From positions 1 to 8,454 of the forward strand of contig NZ_JAGYZD010000058.1 in the NCBI RefSeq assembly GCF_018371055.1: 8,454 nt of DNA, given 5' to 3'. Numbering within the stretch: position 1 is the first letter of the stretch; each line of letters opens with the position of its first letter. The notes under the pieces were generated by a model, which had not been told where the DNA came from, did not search any database, and saw only the letters and a program-made list of their open reading frames with translations. Position numbers and translations under genes: made by a program. Of the stretch, positions 6,135-8,454 are shown one piece after another. Origin of the DNA: Finegoldia magna. Lineage in GTDB: Bacteria; Bacillota; Clostridia; Tissierellales; Peptoniphilaceae.

Positions 6135-6362
6135 TTATATTTCTTCTTTTGCAAAAAATCTTCTGTAAATAAATCTAATTACCAACACTGCTAATGCTAT
6201 TTTGATGAAAACTTTCAAGAATGAGTAGGCAACAGCTCCAATCGCTACCAAAATTCCTACAATTGCGCCGCCTAATCCCAATATCAAACCAAAAGTTCCC
6301 AAAATAGCTGCGAAAACTATTGATAGAATAACTATCAAAATAACAAATGCTAAAGTAATCAT
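6135..6362 (-). CDS. Small glycine-rich membrane protein (75 aa), unknown function
   Basis: The protein has two or three membrane segments: about 2-19, a glycine-rich middle (GTFGLILGLGGAIVGILVAIG, about 22-42) with GxxxG-like spacing that favours helix packing, and about 49-65, ending in a basic patch RFIYRRFFAKEE. The positive end suggests that the C-terminus stays in the cytoplasm. The family is not recognised; small proteins of similar make-up occur near LiaI- or Psp-type envelope stress genes, but that link is only a resemblance. The start is secure: GGGAGG (6373-6368) sits 5 bp before ATG, and a very good promoter lies at 6401-6429. Confidence 0.75.
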   Translation of the reverse strand: MITLAFVILIVILSIVFAAILGTFGLILGLGGAIVGILVAIGAVAYSFLKVFIKIALAVLVIRFIYRRFFAKEEI

Positions 6363-6400
6363 AACTGCCTCCCTTTGCTTTATACAGTACCTTTTATTAC

Positions 6401-6429
6401 ATTATAGCATAATAATCCCTTATTCACAA
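6401..6429 (-). promoter_or_regulatory. Promoter of the two small membrane protein genes
   Basis: On the minus strand TTGTGA (6429-6424), 17 bp, then TATAAT (6406-6401) preceded by TGC, an extended -10. The -35 hexamer lies in the last codons and stop of the upstream lipoprotein gene. Expected start of transcription is near 6395, giving a leader of about 33 nt. Confidence 0.8.
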
Positions 6430-7124
6430 CAAGCATTAGGAGATAATTCAAAAGATTTTATAAAAAACTTACCGTTTTTTTGTTCCAATTTAAGTTCCGA
6501 TTTGATATCATCTTCCAAAATAATTTCCTTCGAAGTGATTTTGCACACCACTGGTTCGAACGCCCACTCTTCATCATTTTCCATCACATAATACGAATTG
6601 TCATCCTTAGAATACACGACATTTTCCTTGTTTGTGACATCATCTGATGAAATATTCGCATATTTTATCAACACAGCATCCACCAAATTTTTGTCCACCT
6701 TCAAAATCTTTGCGTTTTCTCTTGTTTGTTTGAATGCATCTGGATTTTGTTTTTTCAATTCGTCTATCTTGGATTTGTCCTTGTCAGAATCCAGAGCTTC
6801 GCTTGGAAAATTCGCCACGAAATTTTTCAGCGTGATATCTTTTGGTGATTCGAAGCTTTCTCCGTAGAAAAATGTATCCAACGAATTTACCACCTCTTCG
6901 CCATTATAATCGTAGGGTTTGTTGAAATTCGAAGCGATTTTATCGACATCAGATTTTTCCAACCTACCGTCTTTTGAAATGTCCACATTTTTGAATCCGT
7001 CATTCAAATAATCTGCCACATAAGCCTTGTTTTCTTCGGTAATTTCGGGTATTTTCTTCGAACAAGATGCTACAAATACGACAGCAAAAATCACAAGTGC
7101 GATTTTAAATAATTTGTTTTTCAT
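6420..7124 (-). CDS. Lipoprotein with one EF-hand-like loop, unknown function
   Basis: From the ATG at 7124 the protein has 234 residues. The N-terminus is a lipoprotein signal with lipobox VASC (18-21), so C21 is the lipid anchor and the protein sits on the outer face of the membrane. Residues 48-59 (DISKDGRLEKSD) fit a canonical 12-residue EF-hand loop, with D48, S50, D52, G53, L55 and D59 in the ligand or structural positions, flanked by helix-like segments; calcium binding is inferred. The rest, rich in acidic and lysine residues, is not recognised, and it ends in ACCE with two adjacent cysteines. GGGAGG precedes the ATG by 4 bp; a GTG start 12 bp upstream would run through that site and is rejected. 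No terminator follows, so transcription may continue into the small membrane protein genes. Confidence 0.8.
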   Translation of the reverse strand: MKNKLFKIALVIFAVVFVASCSKKIPEITEENKAYVADYLNDGFKNVDISKDGRLEKSDVDKIASNFNKPYDYNGEEVVNSLDTFFYGESFESPKDITLKNFVANFPSEALDSDKDKSKIDELKKQNPDAFKQTRENAKILKVDKNLVDAVLIKYANISSDDVTNKENVVYSKDDNSYYVMENDEEWAFEPVVCKITSKEIILEDDIKSELKLEQKNGKFFIKSFELSPNACCE

Positions 7125-7150
7125 ATTTCCTCCCACATCCTATTAACATT

Positions 7151-7156
7151 ATTATA
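7151..7156 (-). promoter_or_regulatory. Possible -10 box for the lipoprotein gene
   Basis: TATAAT on the minus strand, 26 bp before the ATG. No good -35 is visible at the right distance; that region is occupied by the T run of the preceding terminator. A promoter is expected here because the upstream unit ends in a strong terminator. Confidence 0.4.
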
Positions 7157-7170
7157 TATGAAAATCAAAC

Positions 7171-7216
7171 AAAAAAACACTGACGGAAGTTTAACCAACT
7201 CCCAAATCAGTGTTTT
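7171..7216 (-). terminator. Rho-independent terminator of the S component/radical SAM unit
   Basis: On the minus strand AAAACACTGA (7216-7207) pairs perfectly with TCAGTGTTTT (7183-7174), and inside the loop GGGAGT can pair with ACTTCC. Seven T follow (7177-7171). The hairpin contains the stop codon and the last few codons of the radical SAM gene. Confidence 0.88.
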
Positions 7217-7877
7217 CGACTAACATCTCGACTTTCGGATGATTTTTCAAATCGTAGTGATTTTCCAAAAACCACTTCACAAGCTCATCATCTCTTTTGA
7301 TTGGCGTAGAATTATTTATGAAAATATTAATAGTAATCCATTTAAAATTAGCCAAACCAATCTCAATGTCGCGCTCAATCATTTCCTTAGTTTGACCCTT
7401 GATTCCAACCATTAAACAAGCCGAATCAAAATAATCGGACACCTCTTTTACATCAGTAAATTTCGCATTTTTGTTGAGGACATTCTCTCTAAAATCGTAA
7501 TCGAACGATTCAATCCCCGTCTTAAACAAAATTTCGCATCCGAAAAACTCCCTGATTTCGTGAAGTCTATTCTTGAAAATATAATGAGCTTCGAAAACCA
7601 ATGTGTTAATATTCTTTTCTTCAATTAAATTCTTGATGTCGATTTTCGTTTGTTCTGGAAGTTCGAACACATTTCCCGAATTAATACATTCCAAAACACC
7701 GAATTCGCCAGTCACATTTTGAAGAATCTCACGATTTTCACGAACAGCATCATCCATATCCATAGTATTGTCTTCAATGTAATCGCAAAAAGTGCATTTG
7801 CCCCAAAAACATGGTCTGCCTTTCAAAAGCACTATCTCGCGTTTTAATTTTTCCTCTATCTTAGCGTATCGATTCAA
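7191..7877 (-). CDS. Small radical SAM enzyme; candidate QueL-like queuine lyase
   Basis: The 228-residue protein is about the size of a bare radical SAM partial barrel. The iron-sulfur cluster motif is near the N-terminus, C23-FWGK-C28-TF-C31, that is CX4CX2C rather than the common CX3CX2C. Further radical SAM features are LECINSGNVFELPE (62-75), the GIES segment (121-124) with R130, and CLMVGIKGQT (154-163). No membrane segment is present. It overlaps the ECF S component gene by 17 bp and starts with TTG at 7877, with AGAGG upstream. A radical SAM enzyme next to an ECF S component recalls the queuine salvage genes described in gut Firmicutes, where QueL cuts queuine to preQ1. That assignment is inference; any radical SAM enzyme acting on an imported small molecule would fit. 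Confidence 0.72.
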   Translation of the reverse strand: MNRYAKIEEKLKREIVLLKGRPCFWGKCTFCDYIEDNTMDMDDAVRENREILQNVTGEFGVLECINSGNVFELPEQTKIDIKNLIEEKNINTLVFEAHYIFKNRLHEIREFFGCEILFKTGIESFDYDFRENVLNKNAKFTDVKEVSDYFDSACLMVGIKGQTKEMIERDIEIGLANFKWITINIFINNSTPIKRDDELVKWFLENHYDLKNHPKVEMLVENTDLGVG

Positions 7878-8403
7878 GCTTAATCCTCTTAACAGCTGCC
7901 ATCACGACACTAAATGAAATAAGTCTGTCAAAAAATTCCATAAAATATTGGTTGATAAAAGATGCTGCAGCTGGATTGACTCCCTTGTTAATCATGAATC
8001 TTACGATAACATCACTTCCTGAGCTTGTAACCCCACCAAAAATATATCCTTGAATAATAGCACCCAAAATAGCGCCTGGAAGTACAGCCAATAAAAGTGC
8101 AGGAATAGTGTGCAATTTCTTGAAATATCCCTTTTCGTACAAAATTCCAACCATAAACACCATAAGCATACCCGTAGGAGCAAATGGAAGAGCAAATGGA
8201 TCGAAAAGAACTTGGTTCAAAACTGACGATAAAAGCGCAGTCACAACCCCGTATTTCCATCCAAATAGCATACACACTAAAAGTGAACCAATGTGATCCA
8301 ATAACAAAGGAACCTTCGTACTAACAGCGATAAAAGCACCAAGGCAGTTGATTGTAATGCAAATCGCTATAGTAGTCAACAATTTCGTATTCGTTTTTCT
8401 CAA
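7861..8403 (-). CDS. ECF transporter S component (substrate-binding membrane subunit)
   Basis: The 180-residue protein is strongly hydrophobic, with about five or six helices, the usual form of ECF substrate-binding subunits. These subunits pair with shared EcfT and EcfA ATPases encoded elsewhere. Helix 1 is at about 8-28; LLDHIGSLLVCMLFG (34-48) and YGVVTALLSSVLNQ (51-64) form the conserved region typical of this group, followed by a proline-rich loop DPFALPFAP (68-76). The substrate is not readable from sequence; the coupled radical SAM gene suggests queuine or another queuosine precursor. The start is TTG at 8403, with AGGAGG (8417-8412) 8 bp upstream. The ribosome binding site is part of a hairpin, so expression may be regulated. 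Confidence 0.8.
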   Translation of the reverse strand: MRKTNTKLLTTIAICITINCLGAFIAVSTKVPLLLDHIGSLLVCMLFGWKYGVVTALLSSVLNQVLFDPFALPFAPTGMLMVFMVGILYEKGYFKKLHTIPALLLAVLPGAILGAIIQGYIFGGVTSSGSDVIVRFMINKGVNPAAASFINQYFMEFFDRLISFSVVMAAVKRIKLESIR

Positions 8404-8404
8404 T

Positions 8405-8432
8405 AAAAAAACCTCCTAATAAAATATAGGAG
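8405..8432 (-). promoter_or_regulatory. Hairpin hiding the ribosome binding site of the S component, followed by U7
   Basis: On the minus strand CTCCTA (8432-8427) pairs perfectly with TAGGAG (8418-8413) around an 8-nt loop. The right arm contains most of the AGGAGG ribosome binding site, and seven T follow (8411-8405) directly before the start codon. This is the layout of a riboswitch expression platform acting on translation, on termination, or both. The sensing part, if any, is beyond the window edge; the 22 bases to the right are not enough to name a class. Confidence 0.55.
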
Positions 8433-8454
8433 AACTCAAAAATAACGCCTTGTT

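Noticed and set aside
5923..6168. Plus-strand open frame of 81 codons
   Set aside because: It runs opposite the 60-residue membrane protein and across its gene joint, and lacks a ribosome binding site; the minus-strand frame has a promoter, ribosome binding site and terminator.
7125..7136. Longer lipoprotein start (GTG at 7136)
   Set aside because: It would encode the GGGAGG ribosome binding site as codons; the ATG at 7124 is correctly spaced and gives a normal lipoprotein signal.
8405..8454. preQ1-I riboswitch in front of the S component
   Set aside because: The neighbouring genes made it attractive, but the visible 50 bases do not match the preQ1-I core as I know it; only the expression platform can be supported.

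Overview
The window looks like chromosome from a low-GC Gram-positive anaerobe of the Firmicutes. The GC content is low, ribosome binding sites are strong AGGAGG types, several genes use TTG starts, and a serine T-box riboswitch, a D-Ala-D-Ala carboxypeptidase and an ECF transporter S component are present. The overall look fits the Peptoniphilaceae (for example Finegoldia), but this is an impression from gene content and composition, not a search result.

Layout. Plus strand, 2-1530: the C-terminal end of a radical SAM DNA modification/repair protein (TIGR03916 type), its fixed partner (TIGR03915/DUF4130 type) 2 bp downstream, then a separately promoted one-TM surface protein with an FxLYD domain. 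A bidirectional terminator at 1553-1584 separates this block from the minus-strand block, whose last gene is tRNA-Arg(CCT).

Minus strand, read right to left. (a) 8454-7171: an ECF transporter S component and a small radical SAM enzyme with overlapping reading frames, ending in a strong terminator. This pairing suggests salvage of queuine or a related queuosine precursor (QueL-like), which is inference. The S component start is preceded by a hairpin that hides its ribosome binding site and is followed by seven U. (b) 7156-5895: a lipoprotein with one EF-hand-like loop, then two tiny related membrane proteins with their own promoter, ending in a terminator. (c) 5894-5556: a gene-free stretch holding a possible MITE-like element with 14-bp inverted ends and a long imperfect hairpin. 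(d) 5555-1584: a promoter, a serine T-box leader, serS, a GT4 glycosyltransferase, a D-Ala-D-Ala carboxypeptidase, and perhaps the tRNA-Arg by read-through.

How the genes work together. The T-box appears to make cell-envelope genes respond to serine tRNA charging along with serS. The S component and radical SAM enzyme would import and process one small molecule. The radical SAM pair at the left edge is a conserved but little-characterised DNA repair module.
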